A stretch of 64,000 nt of DNA from Bradyrhizobium frederickii (GTDB taxonomy: Bacteria > Pseudomonadota > Alphaproteobacteria > Rhizobiales > Xanthobacteraceae): the NCBI RefSeq assembly GCF_004570865.1, contig NZ_SPQS01000003.1:62001-126000 (forward strand). Reading direction: 5' to 3'. Made by a program: the position numbers and the translations under genes. Under the pieces are notes generated by a model. It had not been told where the DNA came from. It did not search any database and worked only from the letters and a program-made list of their open reading frames with translations. Each line of letters starts with the position of its first letter. Within the stretch, counting starts at the first letter, position 1. This document shows, piece after piece, positions 1 through 8,681 of this stretch.

Positions 1-366
1 GGGCAGCGGCGGCATGTTCATGATCGACAGGCACGGCAGCTTCGCCGCGGCGATCTTGACCATGAGAACGCGCACCGTGTGGTTGGTATATTGCGGCTCC
101 TGCATCGCAAGGCCGACCAGATCGTAGCGGGAGAGATCGACATTGGCCGGGGTCACCGCGTCGAGCTTGCCCGGAAGATCGCGCGAGAAGATCGCCCGGT
201 GCACCGCCTCGTCACGCAACTTGATGCGCACCTCGGTACCTTCGCGATTGATCAGCTCCGCGGTCTTGGCGCGGCAGACCAGGGTCACGTTGTGCCCGGC
301 CATCAGCAGCTTCGTGCCCAGCAGCGAGCCGTAAGAAGCCCCGAGAATCAATATGTTGCGCGCCAT
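1..366 (-). CDS. Ketopantoate reductase-like NAD(P)-binding protein, N-terminal part (runs off the left edge)
   Basis: The gene starts at the ATG complementary to 364-366 and reads leftward off the window, so only the first 122 codons are seen. The N-terminus reads MARNILILGASYGSLLGTKL, a Rossmann dinucleotide-binding start of the ApbA/PanE type, followed by a VTLVCRA strand that would end at the NADP-ribose site. Members of this family reduce ketopantoate or related 2-keto acids in the cytoplasm. The substrate cannot be assigned without the C-terminal domain, which lies outside the window. It is divergent in role from the flagellar cluster, and no operon link is visible. Confidence 0.6.
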   Translation of the reverse strand, partial: MARNILILGASYGSLLGTKLLMAGHNVTLVCRAKTAELINREGTEVRIKLRDEAVHRAIFSRDLPGKLDAVTPANVDLSRYDLVGLAMQEPQYTNHTVRVLMVKIAAAKLPCLSIMNMPPLP

Positions 367-615
367 GCTCCGTCCCTTTGACAATCTGTCTGTGCGATTT
401 TTCAGCCCCGCGGGCGAGTTGCCGGCATCTAAAGCGAAGTGCGCGGGGATGGCAACTGGGATAATGCATACAAGGCCGCGCGAAGCCTGGGGCGAGCGCG
501 GGGGCAATCCAGAATTGCCCGTGGAGGGATTCCGGATTGCCTCGTCGCAAGGGCTCGCCGCAATGAGGATGATGAAGGCGCTGCCCGGGCCATTCGCCCG
601 GAGATCGCGCGCGCT
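367..615. repeat. Intergenic region with a repeat-like palindromic remnant
   Basis: I see no gene between the reductase start and the MarR stop. Around 503-575 the sequence contains GGCAATCC and, about 30 nt later, its inverse GGATTGCC, followed by CTCGTCGCAAGGGCTCGCCGCAATGA. That layout resembles dispersed palindromic repeats I associate with Bradyrhizobium intergenic regions (from memory, not searched). Confidence 0.35.
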
Positions 616-1251
616 TTAGCCCTGGCTCGCGATCCGCGCGCGGTCGAGATGTTCCTCGATCTTCGGGCGGTCTCGGGTGCGCTCGAAGCTGGTGCACAGC
701 AATTCGGTTTCCTCGAGCGAGATCGGGGCGCGATACAGCCGGCACATGAATTCGGCGCCTGCGCGTCCCTTGGGAGTAGCCGGGCCGCGTTCGGCGAGAA
801 ACATGCAGTCACGGCAGATGCTGGCATCGAGCCGCTGATGGGCCGCGTCGAGGTGATTGAGGACGTCGCGGAGCGAGTCGCGCAGCCCGACGCATCCGTC
901 GTTGCCGAGTGCCGCGACCGCATTCACCACGTGATTGATCGGGTCGTGCTGGCTGAGGCATTTCTCGCCCTGGGCGGTGACGTGCAGGACGACGGAGCGC
1001 TTGTCCTCCTGCGACGGCTTCCTCACCAGATAGGACTTGCTCTCCAGCGTCTTCACGATTTGCGATGCAGTCGCTCTGGTGGAGCCGATGAAGCCGGCAA
1101 GCGCAGACGGCGTGCGCGAAAACCTGTTGGCTCGGCCGAGAAAGCGCAGCGCCATCCATTCCCGATCGCGCAGTCCATGCCGATTGCCTTCGAAATACCA
1201 AGCCCTCGCCGCTTGAACCAGCAGCTCGACGGCCTCTCGTGCCAATGGCAT
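616..1251 (-). CDS. MarR-family winged-helix regulator with C-terminal four-cysteine motif (copy 1)
   Basis: A 211-aa protein. Residues about 25-100 form a MarR winged helix (REWMALRFL, then TPSALAGFIGSTRATASQIV as recognition region, then a KRSVVLHVT wing). The C-terminal part, about 140-190, carries Cys146, Cys149, Cys170 and Cys186 in a CxxC-x20-C-x15-C arrangement, unusual for plain MarR proteins and suggestive of a bound metal or a redox switch (inference). A close paralogue with the same cysteines lies at 38658-39236, on the far side of the flagellar cluster. A perfect 8+2+8 inverted repeat (1281-1298) sits 30 nt upstream of the start and could be its operator. The regulated genes are unknown. 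Confidence 0.75.
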   Translation of the reverse strand: MPLAREAVELLVQAARAWYFEGNRHGLRDREWMALRFLGRANRFSRTPSALAGFIGSTRATASQIVKTLESKSYLVRKPSQEDKRSVVLHVTAQGEKCLSQHDPINHVVNAVAALGNDGCVGLRDSLRDVLNHLDAAHQRLDASICRDCMFLAERGPATPKGRAGAEFMCRLYRAPISLEETELLCTSFERTRDRPKIEEHLDRARIASQG

Positions 1252-2002
1252 GAATCTACCTCGTCCCCGGAACTTCGTCTGCGGCGTCTCGACGCCGCTT
1301 TGCGCCCTGGCTCACGAACCCGTCGAGAGACGCCGGACGGCTGAAGGTGTCCGATGAGAAAATCGTGCCGAGCTCTAGCGTCGTCGTCGCACGGGAGCCC
1401 GAGTCGCCGCCGCGAGCAGACGATGGATCGGAGTAGTTCAACCGAGGCCCCTAAAGTTCAAGTCACGAGCAGACGTTTCTTGTATTCAACCAAAACGATG
1501 AATGAGCTTCTCAACAAAATCAAGTCAAGACACTCGGGGAGACTGGATGTCGTTGCACTCGAATGTAACGTTCAAGACAATCTCGTTCGTCGGAACACAT
1601 GATGGTGAACGCAGCGAACGCGATACGTTGCGCAGCGAGCAGCATGAACGCAACTATGCGACGGTTTGATTGCACGGCGCGTTATTGTCTGTCGTTGATG
1701 CAAGTTGATCGCTGCTTGTGCACGACGACGATGTCTATCGCGAGGTCATTCACAATCGTACGATCTCTAAGGTGAATGGTCGGGGAACTCACAGAAATTG
1801 CACGCGACGGTTGTTTGGGTCGCAAGCCCCGAATCGCCCCTTCCATCGTCACCGTTCTGTCCTGTCGCCCGACGTGCGGGCACTGGAAGTCAGTGGTGGC
1901 CGTGCACGTGCATGCGCTGGAAGCGTGGCGCGCATGCGCAATCGCCTGTCGATAACGCGGAGCGATGCGAGGGCACCGTGCGCCGGCAGGCGCTCCGACC
2001 TG
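1252..2002. other. 751-nt gene-free region between MarR copy 1 and fliI
   Basis: Apart from the palindrome at 1281-1298 I see no convincing gene, RNA or repeat. An 82-codon open frame at 1354-1602 (+) lacks recognisable protein features and codon bias and is not called. The stretch 1440-1740 is somewhat richer in A+T than its surroundings. Confidence 0.5.
1281..1298. promoter_or_regulatory. Inverted repeat upstream of MarR copy 1
   Basis: GCGGCGTC-TC-GACGCCGC is a perfect 8+2+8 palindrome, 30 nt upstream of the MarR start codon on the minus strand. It could be an autoregulatory operator or a leader hairpin. It is seen directly; its function is inferred. Confidence 0.35.
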
Positions 2003-3328
2003 CTATTCGCCCCTGAGCATGTCCCGGAGCTCGCGGAACGGATCCGCGCTCGGGGGAGCCGAAGCGTCTTGCCGCATCGCGCTGTAGATTCTCGGGACCA
2101 TGTCGACCGCCTGGTCGAGGCCCGAATCGCGCCCCGACTGGTACCCGCCCATCAGGCGAAGGTCGTGCGTGTCCTCGTATTTGGCGATCATGGCGCGCAG
2201 CTTGCTCACCAACTCGCGCTCCTCGGGATCCCAGATGTTATGGGCGAGGCGGGAGACCGAGGCCAGAACGTCGACGGCGGGATAGCGCGCCTGGTCGGCG
2301 ATGTGCCTGGACAGCACGATATGTCCATCGAGCGTGCTGCGGATGGTGTCCGCGATCGGCTCGTTGTGATCGTCGCCATCGACCAGCACGGAGAAGATCC
2401 CGGTGATGGTGCCGGAGCCTTCCTCGCCGGGGCCGGCGCGCTCCAATAGGCGCGGCAGATCGGTGAAGACCGTCGGCGCGTAGCCGCGCGCGACCGCGGG
2501 CTCGCCGGCCGCGAGCGCGACCTCGCGGGCGGCGTGGGCGAAACGGGTGATCGAATCGACCATGAGCAGCACCGATTCGCCCCGGTCGCGGAAATATTCG
2601 GCGACCGCCATGGCCGTCTTCGGCGCCAGCCGCCGCATCATCGGGCTTTCGTCTCCCGTCGACACGATGGTGACGGCGCGCTGGCGATCGTTGCCCAGCA
2701 CGTCCTCGATGAACTCGCGCACCTCGCGGCCGCGCTCGCCGACCAGGGCCAGCACGACGGTGTCGAAACCCTGGCTGCGCGCGAGCATCGCCAGCAGCGT
2801 CGATTTGCCGACGCCGGAACCGGCGAAGATGCCGACGCGCTGGCCGGCGCAGATCGGCGCGAACAGGTCGATGACGCGCACGCCGGTGCGCAGCGGCTTA
2901 TGCACGCGTGCGCGTTTCATGGCCGACGGCGCCTCGGCTTCTGCCGAGACCGGAAGGGAGCCCGGCGTGAGGGGACCCTGTCCGTCGAGCGGCGCGCCGA
3001 GAGCGTTGATGACGCGGCCCTTCCAGCTCGGATCGGGCGCAAAGGACAAGGGCGGCATCCGGTAGGCGGCCGCGCCGAGGCCGCCGGCGAAGTGCCGGTC
3101 GAACGGCTTGGCAACGATGCCGTCGCTGTCGATCCGCACCACCTCGCCGATCTGGGGCTTACCGGCCGAATTGACGCCGATGAGCTCGCCGAGCCTGACG
3201 AAGCGCGACAGGCCGGAGACACGGAAATGCGTCGGCGCGATCTCGGAGATCGCGCCGCTGACGCTTGCCAGGGGAGTGCTCTGCTGAAGCTCCAGCAGCG
3301 CCCACTCGAGTTGCCGAAGAGCGTTCAA
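2003..3328 (-). CDS. fliI: Flagellum-specific ATPase FliI
   Basis: A 441-aa homologue of F1-ATPase beta subunits that energises flagellar type III export at the base of the basal body. The Walker A motif GSGVGKST is at residues 170-177 and a Walker B strand (VLLMVDS) near 253-259; the GERGREVREF segment typical of FliI/YscN follows the P-loop. Length matches the family. It is the last gene of a leftward set DUF1217-flgF-fliI, 42 nt after flgF, transcribed away from motA. Its stator partner is probably the FliH-like protein at 20420-21103 and its coiled-coil partner the FliJ-like protein at 33793-34212. Confidence 0.97.
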   Translation of the reverse strand: MNALRQLEWALLELQQSTPLASVSGAISEIAPTHFRVSGLSRFVRLGELIGVNSAGKPQIGEVVRIDSDGIVAKPFDRHFAGGLGAAAYRMPPLSFAPDPSWKGRVINALGAPLDGQGPLTPGSLPVSAEAEAPSAMKRARVHKPLRTGVRVIDLFAPICAGQRVGIFAGSGVGKSTLLAMLARSQGFDTVVLALVGERGREVREFIEDVLGNDRQRAVTIVSTGDESPMMRRLAPKTAMAVAEYFRDRGESVLLMVDSITRFAHAAREVALAAGEPAVARGYAPTVFTDLPRLLERAGPGEEGSGTITGIFSVLVDGDDHNEPIADTIRSTLDGHIVLSRHIADQARYPAVDVLASVSRLAHNIWDPEERELVSKLRAMIAKYEDTHDLRLMGGYQSGRDSGLDQAVDMVPRIYSAMRQDASAPPSADPFRELRDMLRGE

Positions 3329-3370
3329 GGAAACCGTCCAACCTCAATCCTGGTGCGCGCGAGGCGCGCT

Positions 3371-4099
3371 CTACTTGCCGGGTTCGCCCAGCGTCCGAAT
3401 GGCGTTCTGAAGCGAGCTCTCGGTGCCCTCGATCATCGAATTGGTGCCGTCGAAGGCGCGCGAGGCCGCGATCAGCTTGGTCAATTCCATCATGGGATTG
3501 GCCCCGGAGCCCTCGACATAGCCCTGCTTGAAGCCGTCGCGCGAGAAATCGGCGATGGCGGTCGCGGGCCGGTCCGGCGTCACGCCGGAATTGCCGTAGC
3601 GTTCGAGATTGGCATCAGCGGGGATGCTGAACAGGCCGATGGTGCCGATCTCGTTGTTGTCCTGGGTGATCGCACCGCTGCGGGCAATCGAGATCGGTCC
3701 GCCGTTCGGGTCGAGCGTGATCTGCGCGCCGCCGGAATCGACGACGGGGAAGCCGCTCACGGTCTGAAGATCGCCGTTGGGAGCGATCTGGAGACGGCCG
3801 TCGCGGGTATAGACCGTGCCGTTCGGGCCGGCGAAGGCAATCCAGCCCTGTCCGACCACAGCGACGTCGAGCGGGTTGCCGCTCTCGGTGATGTTGCCCA
3901 TCTCGCGCGAGATGATGTTGTCGCCGGGCGAAGAGAAGGCGACCGGGTTCGGGCCCGCCTTGGACAGCACGGTCTCGAACTTCACCACGTCGGTGCGGAA
4001 CGCCGCCGTGTTGACGTTGGCGACGTTGTTGGCGATCGTCTGGAGGCGCTTTTCGAGCGCGACCTGCGCCGACAATCCCACATAGAGGGCCGATTGCAT
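3371..4099 (-). CDS. flgF: Flagellar proximal rod protein FlgF
   Basis: A 242-aa axial protein that forms part of the rod crossing the periplasm. The N-terminus carries the flagellar rod/hook signature (LQTIANNVANVNTAAFRTD, about residues 20-38), the middle has the GNPLDVAVVGQGWIAF segment shared by FlgF, FlgG and FlgE, and the C-terminus has the conserved helix MMELTKLIAASRAFD. It is distinguished from FlgG (at 11012) by length and by the weaker C-terminal match. Only 1 nt separates it from the upstream DUF1217 gene, so the two are probably translated together. Confidence 0.95.
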   Translation of the reverse strand: MQSALYVGLSAQVALEKRLQTIANNVANVNTAAFRTDVVKFETVLSKAGPNPVAFSSPGDNIISREMGNITESGNPLDVAVVGQGWIAFAGPNGTVYTRDGRLQIAPNGDLQTVSGFPVVDSGGAQITLDPNGGPISIARSGAITQDNNEIGTIGLFSIPADANLERYGNSGVTPDRPATAIADFSRDGFKQGYVEGSGANPMMELTKLIAASRAFDGTNSMIEGTESSLQNAIRTLGEPGK

Positions 4100-4100
4100 G

Positions 4101-4889
4101 CTACTTTCCGAGCCGGATGGACTGAAGTTTCGAGAGCATGTCGATATCCATTCCGGCCGACGTCGACGCGCCGCCGATCAGGACCAGCGCGGGATTGGTC
4201 GAGCTGTCGTTCTGGGCCTGGGTCGCGTCCCACATCGCCGCAAAGCGCTGCACGAACTTGGTGACCTTGGCCGGATCCTGGAAATCGGTGAGCTTGACCT
4301 TGTTCGTGATCATCTTGGCCTGGGCGTCGATGTCGGCCGCGCTGATCGTCGAGGGCAGGCCGAGCGCGGTCTGAACCACCTGCGTCAGCGCCTTGTCGGC
4401 GAGGACCTGGTAGGCGGTCGTGATCGTGGAGGCCTTGCGGGTGAAATAGAGCGCCAGCCGCAGGCCCTCGTTCTGGTCGCCGGCCTTCTGCTCCATCGTC
4501 TGCCTGACGTATTGGGTCGCCGTTCCGGTCGTGGCCTGGGTGGTCTTGGTCGCGTTGCTGCCGAGGGCGGCGAAATTGAAGGCGGCGGCGAATTCCCGGT
4601 AGCGCGTGTCGGTCAGCTTGTTGGCGAAGGTGTTCTTGTTCGCGATACCCTCGGTCAGCACCTTGCGCATGAACGCCTTGGCATAGGTCATGTCGCTGAG
4701 GCCGTAGGCCTTCATCGCATATGAATAGAGACGATAGTCCTTCAGGAAGTCGTCGATCGTCTTCACGTTGCCGATGTGGCTCAGGAAGTAATCGGTCTCG
4801 CGGCTGATGTCCGGCTGCTTCGCGACCTGCGTCAGCGACTTGCCCATGTCCTTGGTCAGTCGGGTGTAGTCCGCGATGGTGGATAGCAT
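4101..4889 (-). CDS. DUF1217 flagellar-cluster protein
   Basis: A 262-aa protein without signal peptide or membrane segment. It matches the DUF1217 family, found beside flgF and motA in rhizobial flagellar clusters; its biochemical role is not established. The sequence is mostly helical, with DFLKDYRLYSYAMKAYGLSD near residues 47-66 and a repeated AALYFTRKA-type helix in the middle. It is the first gene of the leftward unit with flgF and fliI and starts 143 nt from the motA start, so the two units share a divergent control region containing a large inverted repeat. Confidence 0.85.
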   Translation of the reverse strand: MLSTIADYTRLTKDMGKSLTQVAKQPDISRETDYFLSHIGNVKTIDDFLKDYRLYSYAMKAYGLSDMTYAKAFMRKVLTEGIANKNTFANKLTDTRYREFAAAFNFAALGSNATKTTQATTGTATQYVRQTMEQKAGDQNEGLRLALYFTRKASTITTAYQVLADKALTQVVQTALGLPSTISAADIDAQAKMITNKVKLTDFQDPAKVTKFVQRFAAMWDATQAQNDSSTNPALVLIGGASTSAGMDIDMLSKLQSIRLGK

Positions 4890-4942
4890 GACACGCGCCT
4901 CTCTGGCCGCCGTTGCGGCGCGGCGTCAAGGTGCCGCCAATT

Positions 4943-4987
4943 GCTTGCGCGAGGCTGGCGGTGTGGGAAGCCAGCTTCGCGCAAGGC
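4943..4987. promoter_or_regulatory. Near-perfect inverted repeat between divergent motA and DUF1217/flgF/fliI units
   Basis: GCTTGCGCGAGGCTGGC (4943-4959) is mirrored by GCCAGCTTCGCGCAAGGC (4970-4987), separated by 10 nt, with one mismatch and one extra base. Each arm contains the box TCGCGCAAG, facing outward towards one of the two divergent units. The same box recurs before lafA2 and flgE and, in variant form, before fliF and flhA. It may bind a common activator such as the LafR-like regulator at 36098-36868 (inference). Confidence 0.5.
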
Positions 4988-4998
4988 TCGCCGACTAG
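4978..4998 (+). promoter_or_regulatory. Candidate flagellar promoter/activator box upstream of motA
   Basis: TCGCGCAAGG at 4978-4987 is followed 9 nt after the AAG by CTAG at 4995-4998. The same AAG-N9-CTAG spacing occurs before flgB and lafA2, and with N10 before lafA1. The CTAG lies 34 nt before the motA start codon. It is seen directly; the promoter role is inferred. Confidence 0.4.
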
Positions 4999-5032
4999 AT
5001 ATTCCCGATGGGATCGGCGATGGAGCGGCGCG

Positions 5033-5929
5033 TTGGGCAGTTTCGTGGGGGTTTTCATCACGGTAGCGGCGCTGCTCGGCGGCTTTGCCGCCATGGGCGG
5101 GCATCTGGCCGTGCTCATGCAGCCCTGGGAGTTCGTGATCATCATCGGCACCGCGGTCGGCACCTTCATCGTGGCCAATCCGTGGAAGACGGTCGTGGAC
5201 ACCGGCGTTGCCTGCCTGCAGGCCATCACCGGCGCGGTGCCGAGTGAGCGCTACTATCTCGACCTGCTCGGGGCGCTTCATGCCCTGATGCGCGAGCTCA
5301 GGGGCAAGGGCCGCAACGAGGTGGAAGCGCATATCGACGATCCCGCCTCTTCCGAGATCTTCAAGGCGTTCCCGAGCGTGCTCGGGGATCCCTCGCTGCT
5401 CCAGTTCATCTGCGATTATGTCCGCCTCATCATCATGGGCAATGCGCGCACGCATGAGATCGAGGCCCTGATGGACGAGGAGATCCACACCATCGTGAAG
5501 ACCAAGCTGATGCCTTACCATGCGCTGGTGACGGTGTCCGAGGCGCTGCCGGCGCTCGGCATCGTCGCTGCGGTGCTCGGCGTCATCAAGGCGATGGGCG
5601 CGCTCGACCAGTCGCCGAAGCTGCTGGGCGGCTTCATCGGCGCGGCGCTGGTCGGCACCTTCGCCGGCATCTTTCTGTCCTACGGCGTGCTTTCGCCCTT
5701 CGCGATCAAGATCAAGATGACACGCGAGAAGAGGTGCCGGCCCTACATCATCGTCAAGCAGACGCTGCTGGCCTTCATGAACGGCGCGATGCCGCAGATC
5801 GCCGTCGAGCACGGCCGCAAGATGATCGCGAGCAGCGAGCGTCCGTCGATCGACGTCGTCGAGAACGAGACGATCGCAGGTCCCAAGGCCGCCGTCACCG
5901 AGCCCGAACCCAAGGCTGCCCGCGCATGA
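5033..5929 (+). CDS. motA: Flagellar motor stator protein MotA
   Basis: MotA forms the proton channel with MotB in the inner membrane and turns the rotor. The frame is open from 4913, but the upstream part encodes no MotA-like sequence. The TTG at 5033 is preceded by GGAG at 5022-5025 with 7-nt spacing and gives a normal protein of 298 aa beginning GSFVGVFITVAALLGGFAAM, the usual first membrane helix. A second membrane pair lies at about 165-215 (LGIVAAVLGVIKAMGALDQS, then GTFAGIFLSYGVLSPFA). The cytoplasmic loop between is the torque region. Its TGA overlaps the fliM start by 4 nt. Confidence 0.93.
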   Translation: MGSFVGVFITVAALLGGFAAMGGHLAVLMQPWEFVIIIGTAVGTFIVANPWKTVVDTGVACLQAITGAVPSERYYLDLLGALHALMRELRGKGRNEVEAHIDDPASSEIFKAFPSVLGDPSLLQFICDYVRLIIMGNARTHEIEALMDEEIHTIVKTKLMPYHALVTVSEALPALGIVAAVLGVIKAMGALDQSPKLLGGFIGAALVGTFAGIFLSYGVLSPFAIKIKMTREKRCRPYIIVKQTLLAFMNGAMPQIAVEHGRKMIASSERPSIDVVENETIAGPKAAVTEPEPKAARA

Positions 5930-6867
5930 TGATGGAAGACGTCGAAGTCGATCAGCGCAAGCAGCTGCCGAACTATCTGCTGGACGCCGCCGGCATATCG
6001 ATCGAACGTATGCCGATGCTCAATGTGATCTTCGATCGCATGGCGGCATCGTGCACCGACAGCCTGCAGCCGATGGCCGGAACGCCCTGCTATTTCTCGG
6101 TCAACGGCATCACCAACGACCGCGTCGGCGACATCGTCAAGGACTACGAGGCCAACGCGGTCGCCGCCGTGCTCTATGCCGAGCAGTGGGATTCGCGCGT
6201 CATCATCATGCTCGATCGCGATTTTGTGTTCACGATGGTGGAAGCGATGTTCGGCTCCGACGGCGCCGAGCCGCCGCTCGACGTCGAGCGCTCGTTCTCG
6301 AACATCGAAATCCGGCTGGTGCAGGCGCTGTTCGAGCGCTTCGCCAAGGCGCTGCAATCCGCCTTCGCCGGCACCTCCAACGTCACCTTCCGCGTCGAGC
6401 GGGTCGAGACCGCGATGGCTTCGCTGGCGATCGGGCGAAGCGGCAACATGTCGATCTGCGCGAACATCATGTTGCAGGCGCTGTACCGCGGCGGCCAGAT
6501 GTTCCTCATCATTCCGCACTCCGCGCTCAACCCGCTCCGGCAGAAGCTGGCCCACGTCGTCGTCAGCGACGGCCGCGCTTCCGATCCGCGCTGGCGCGAG
6601 CAGATGGAGAGCGAGGTCCAAAGGACCGAGGTGACGCTGAGCGCGGTGCTTGACGAAAAGATGCTGACCCTCGGCGACGTCGTCAAGTTCCATGTCGGGC
6701 AGGTGCTCGAGCTCGAAGCCACGCCGCGCACGCTGGCCCGTCTCGAAAGCAACAATCAAGTGCTGTTCTGGTGTCAGATCGGCCAGCTTGATGGCTATTA
6801 CGCCATGCAGGTGGCCGATCCCGTGGATCAGAAACGGGAGTTCGTCGATGATATCCTATCTCGTTGA
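5926..6867 (+). CDS. fliM: Flagellar motor switch protein FliM
   Basis: A 313-aa C-ring protein that links FliG to FliN and sets rotation direction. The N-terminus is short; the central CheC-like domain spans about 40-230 and the C-terminal SpoA domain about 240-305 (VTLSAVLDEKMLTLGDVVKF). The E. coli-type N-terminal CheY-binding peptide is not obvious, consistent with rhizobial FliM. The start ATG at 5926 overlaps the motA stop; two more in-frame ATG codons follow immediately, so the exact start is uncertain by 2 residues. Confidence 0.93.
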   Translation: MMMEDVEVDQRKQLPNYLLDAAGISIERMPMLNVIFDRMAASCTDSLQPMAGTPCYFSVNGITNDRVGDIVKDYEANAVAAVLYAEQWDSRVIIMLDRDFVFTMVEAMFGSDGAEPPLDVERSFSNIEIRLVQALFERFAKALQSAFAGTSNVTFRVERVETAMASLAIGRSGNMSICANIMLQALYRGGQMFLIIPHSALNPLRQKLAHVVVSDGRASDPRWREQMESEVQRTEVTLSAVLDEKMLTLGDVVKFHVGQVLELEATPRTLARLESNNQVLFWCQIGQLDGYYAMQVADPVDQKREFVDDILSR

Positions 6868-7162
6868 TGCGGTGCTGCTGATCGCGCTCGCCTTCACCAG
6901 CATGCGGGTGACCCGGATGCACCGCGAGCTGGCGCGCTTGCGCAGCTACCAGGGCGAGTTCTCCACCATCGTGCACGAGACGGCGGGTGCCTTCGACACG
7001 GTCATCACCGCGGCGCATGATTCCACCGCCAATCTCGGGCGGCTCGCCAACGTGCTGACCGCCAAGATCGATCAGGCCCATGAGGCGATCGCGGCGCTCG
7101 ACGCCCGCGCCGGGCTTGCGCCGGCCGCGACCGCAGGCGGCGCCGAAGTGAACAAGCACTGA
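6848..7162 (+). CDS. DUF6468 single-pass membrane protein of the flagellar cluster
   Basis: A 104-aa protein that begins MISYLVDAVLLIALAFTSMR, one N-terminal membrane helix, followed by a long helical stretch (residues about 25-85) likely to be a coiled coil and an Ala-rich tail. This fits the DUF6468 family between fliM and fliN in rhizobial clusters. Its function is unknown; a role near the switch or stator is suggested only by position. The start lies 20 nt inside the fliM end. Confidence 0.75.
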   Translation: MISYLVDAVLLIALAFTSMRVTRMHRELARLRSYQGEFSTIVHETAGAFDTVITAAHDSTANLGRLANVLTAKIDQAHEAIAALDARAGLAPAATAGGAEVNKH

Positions 7163-7235
7163 AGCCGAAGCCGGCGAAACCATACGATCGGAACGCCGAG
7201 GCGCTCCGGGAGCGGAAATACCAAGAGGCGATACC

Positions 7236-7625
7236 ATGGCGCAATCCTTCGACTATGACTCTGCCACGCGAGCACCTGCCTCCGAGGAGGGGCATGTCGA
7301 CACGAGCCCGCTGGAGCGGCTGGCGGAGATCGCCGCGCGCACGGCGGAGGAGAGCGGCAAGTTCGCCAATGTCGATGCCATCCTGCGCATTCCGGTCACC
7401 ATGCAGGTGGTGTTGGGATCGGCAACCATTCCGGTCGCGAACCTCATGAAGCTCGGCCGCGGCGCGGTCGTTCCGCTCGACCACCGGGTCGGCGAGCCCG
7501 TCGACGTCGTCGTCAACGGCCGCATCGTCGCCCGCGGCGAGGTCGTCGTCGTCGAAGAGGACAATTCCCGTTTCGGCGTCTCGCTCACGGAGATCGTCGG
7601 ACCGCTGGGGCAGGGTGATAGCTGA
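7236..7625 (+). CDS. fliN: Flagellar motor switch protein FliN
   Basis: A 129-aa C-ring protein. The C-terminal SpoA domain (about residues 48-125) contains ILRIPVTMQVVLGSATIPVA, LGRGAVVPLDHRVGEPVDVV and VNGRIVARGEVVVVE, which are the hallmarks of FliN. It forms the base of the switch complex and docks the export ATPase complex. An SD-like AAGAGG precedes the start. It lies 73 nt after the DUF6468 gene and 2 nt before fliG. Confidence 0.96.
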   Translation: MAQSFDYDSATRAPASEEGHVDTSPLERLAEIAARTAEESGKFANVDAILRIPVTMQVVLGSATIPVANLMKLGRGAVVPLDHRVGEPVDVVVNGRIVARGEVVVVEEDNSRFGVSLTEIVGPLGQGDS

Positions 7626-7627
7626 CC

Positions 7628-8668
7628 ATGGCGGCACAGGTCGGCATCGCCCCCATCAAGCAGCGAGGCGTTGCCACGCTGGGCGGAACGGAAAAGGTCG
7701 CGGCGCTCCTCCTGGCCATGGGCCGGCAGGCGGCCGCGAGCGTGCTTCAGCAGTTCGAGCCGCAGGAGATCCGCATCGTCACCAAGGCCGCGGCAGAGCT
7801 GCGGCCGATCACGGCGCAGGAGCTCGAGGGGATCGTCGAGGAGTTCGCCCAGCAGTTCTCGATGGGCGCCAACATCCTCGGCACGCTCGGCGGTCTCGAG
7901 GCCGTGCTCGGTGACGTGCTTCCGGCCGATCAGGTCTCCCAGATCATGTCCGATCTGCTCGGCAATTCGAGCCGGTCGGTGTGGGACCGCGTCTCGTCGG
8001 TGTCTGAAAACTCGCTCGCGAGCTACCTGTCCAAGGAGCATCCGCAGACCGCGGCGCTGATCCTGTCCAAGGTCAAGCCGGCCTGCGCCGCCAAGGTCAT
8101 GAGCCAGCTGCCCTCGAGCCTGCGCAACGAATTGATGCGGCGCGTGCTGAGCCTCAAGCCGATCGTCGACGACGCCATGAGGGTGCTCGAGAAGACGCTG
8201 CACGAGGACCTGACGCTGAACTTCGCCCGCAACCTCGGCGCCGACACCTACGCCCGCGTCGCCGACATCATCAACAAGATGGAGCGCGGCCACATCGAGG
8301 ACATGCTGAAGAGCCTGTCGGAAAAACGGCCGAAGTCGGCCGAGGTCCTGAAGGAGCTGCTGTTCACCTTCGACGACGTGACCAACCTGACGCCGAAGGC
8401 GCGCACCATGATCTTCGACCAGGTGCCGACCGATCGCATCGTCGTCGCACTGAAGGGAACCGACAAGCATTTCCGCGAACTGATCCTGTCCTCGGTCGCA
8501 TCGCGCGTGCGCCGCGTCGTCGAGCACGAGCTCGCCATCGGCGAGCCGTCGAACCAGCGCGACGTGCTGGAGGCGCGGCGCGTGATCACCGATCTCGCGC
8601 TCGACCTCGCGGAGAAGGGCGAAATCGAGCTCAACCCCGAGCAGGAGGATGAGCTGGTCTTCCGCTGA
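7628..8668 (+). CDS. fliG: Flagellar motor switch protein FliG
   Basis: A 346-aa rotor protein on the cytoplasmic face of the MS ring. The N-terminal domain binds FliF, the middle domain carries the conserved EHPQT motif (SKEHPQTAALILSKV, about residues 137-151), and the C-terminal domain has the charged torque helix near FDDVTNLTPKARTMIFDQVP. Length is typical. It starts 2 nt after fliN. Confidence 0.97.
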   Translation: MAAQVGIAPIKQRGVATLGGTEKVAALLLAMGRQAAASVLQQFEPQEIRIVTKAAAELRPITAQELEGIVEEFAQQFSMGANILGTLGGLEAVLGDVLPADQVSQIMSDLLGNSSRSVWDRVSSVSENSLASYLSKEHPQTAALILSKVKPACAAKVMSQLPSSLRNELMRRVLSLKPIVDDAMRVLEKTLHEDLTLNFARNLGADTYARVADIINKMERGHIEDMLKSLSEKRPKSAEVLKELLFTFDDVTNLTPKARTMIFDQVPTDRIVVALKGTDKHFRELILSSVASRVRRVVEHELAIGEPSNQRDVLEARRVITDLALDLAEKGEIELNPEQEDELVFR

Positions 8669-8681
8669 CCGCTGAACGGGC

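Noticed and set aside
1354..1602. 82-codon open frame downstream of MarR copy 1
   Set aside because: No signal peptide, domain or codon pattern, and Arg/Ser-rich low-complexity start; treated as chance.
2534..4264. Long rightward open frame antisense to fliI and flgF
   Set aside because: Antisense shadow of high-GC coding DNA; Arg/Gly/Asp-rich with no domain, and the opposite strand encodes clear FliI and FlgF.
4913..5032. Upstream extension of the motA frame from an ATG at 4913
   Set aside because: It reads through the divergent promoter and inverted repeat, has no MotA similarity, and a good SD precedes the TTG at 5033.
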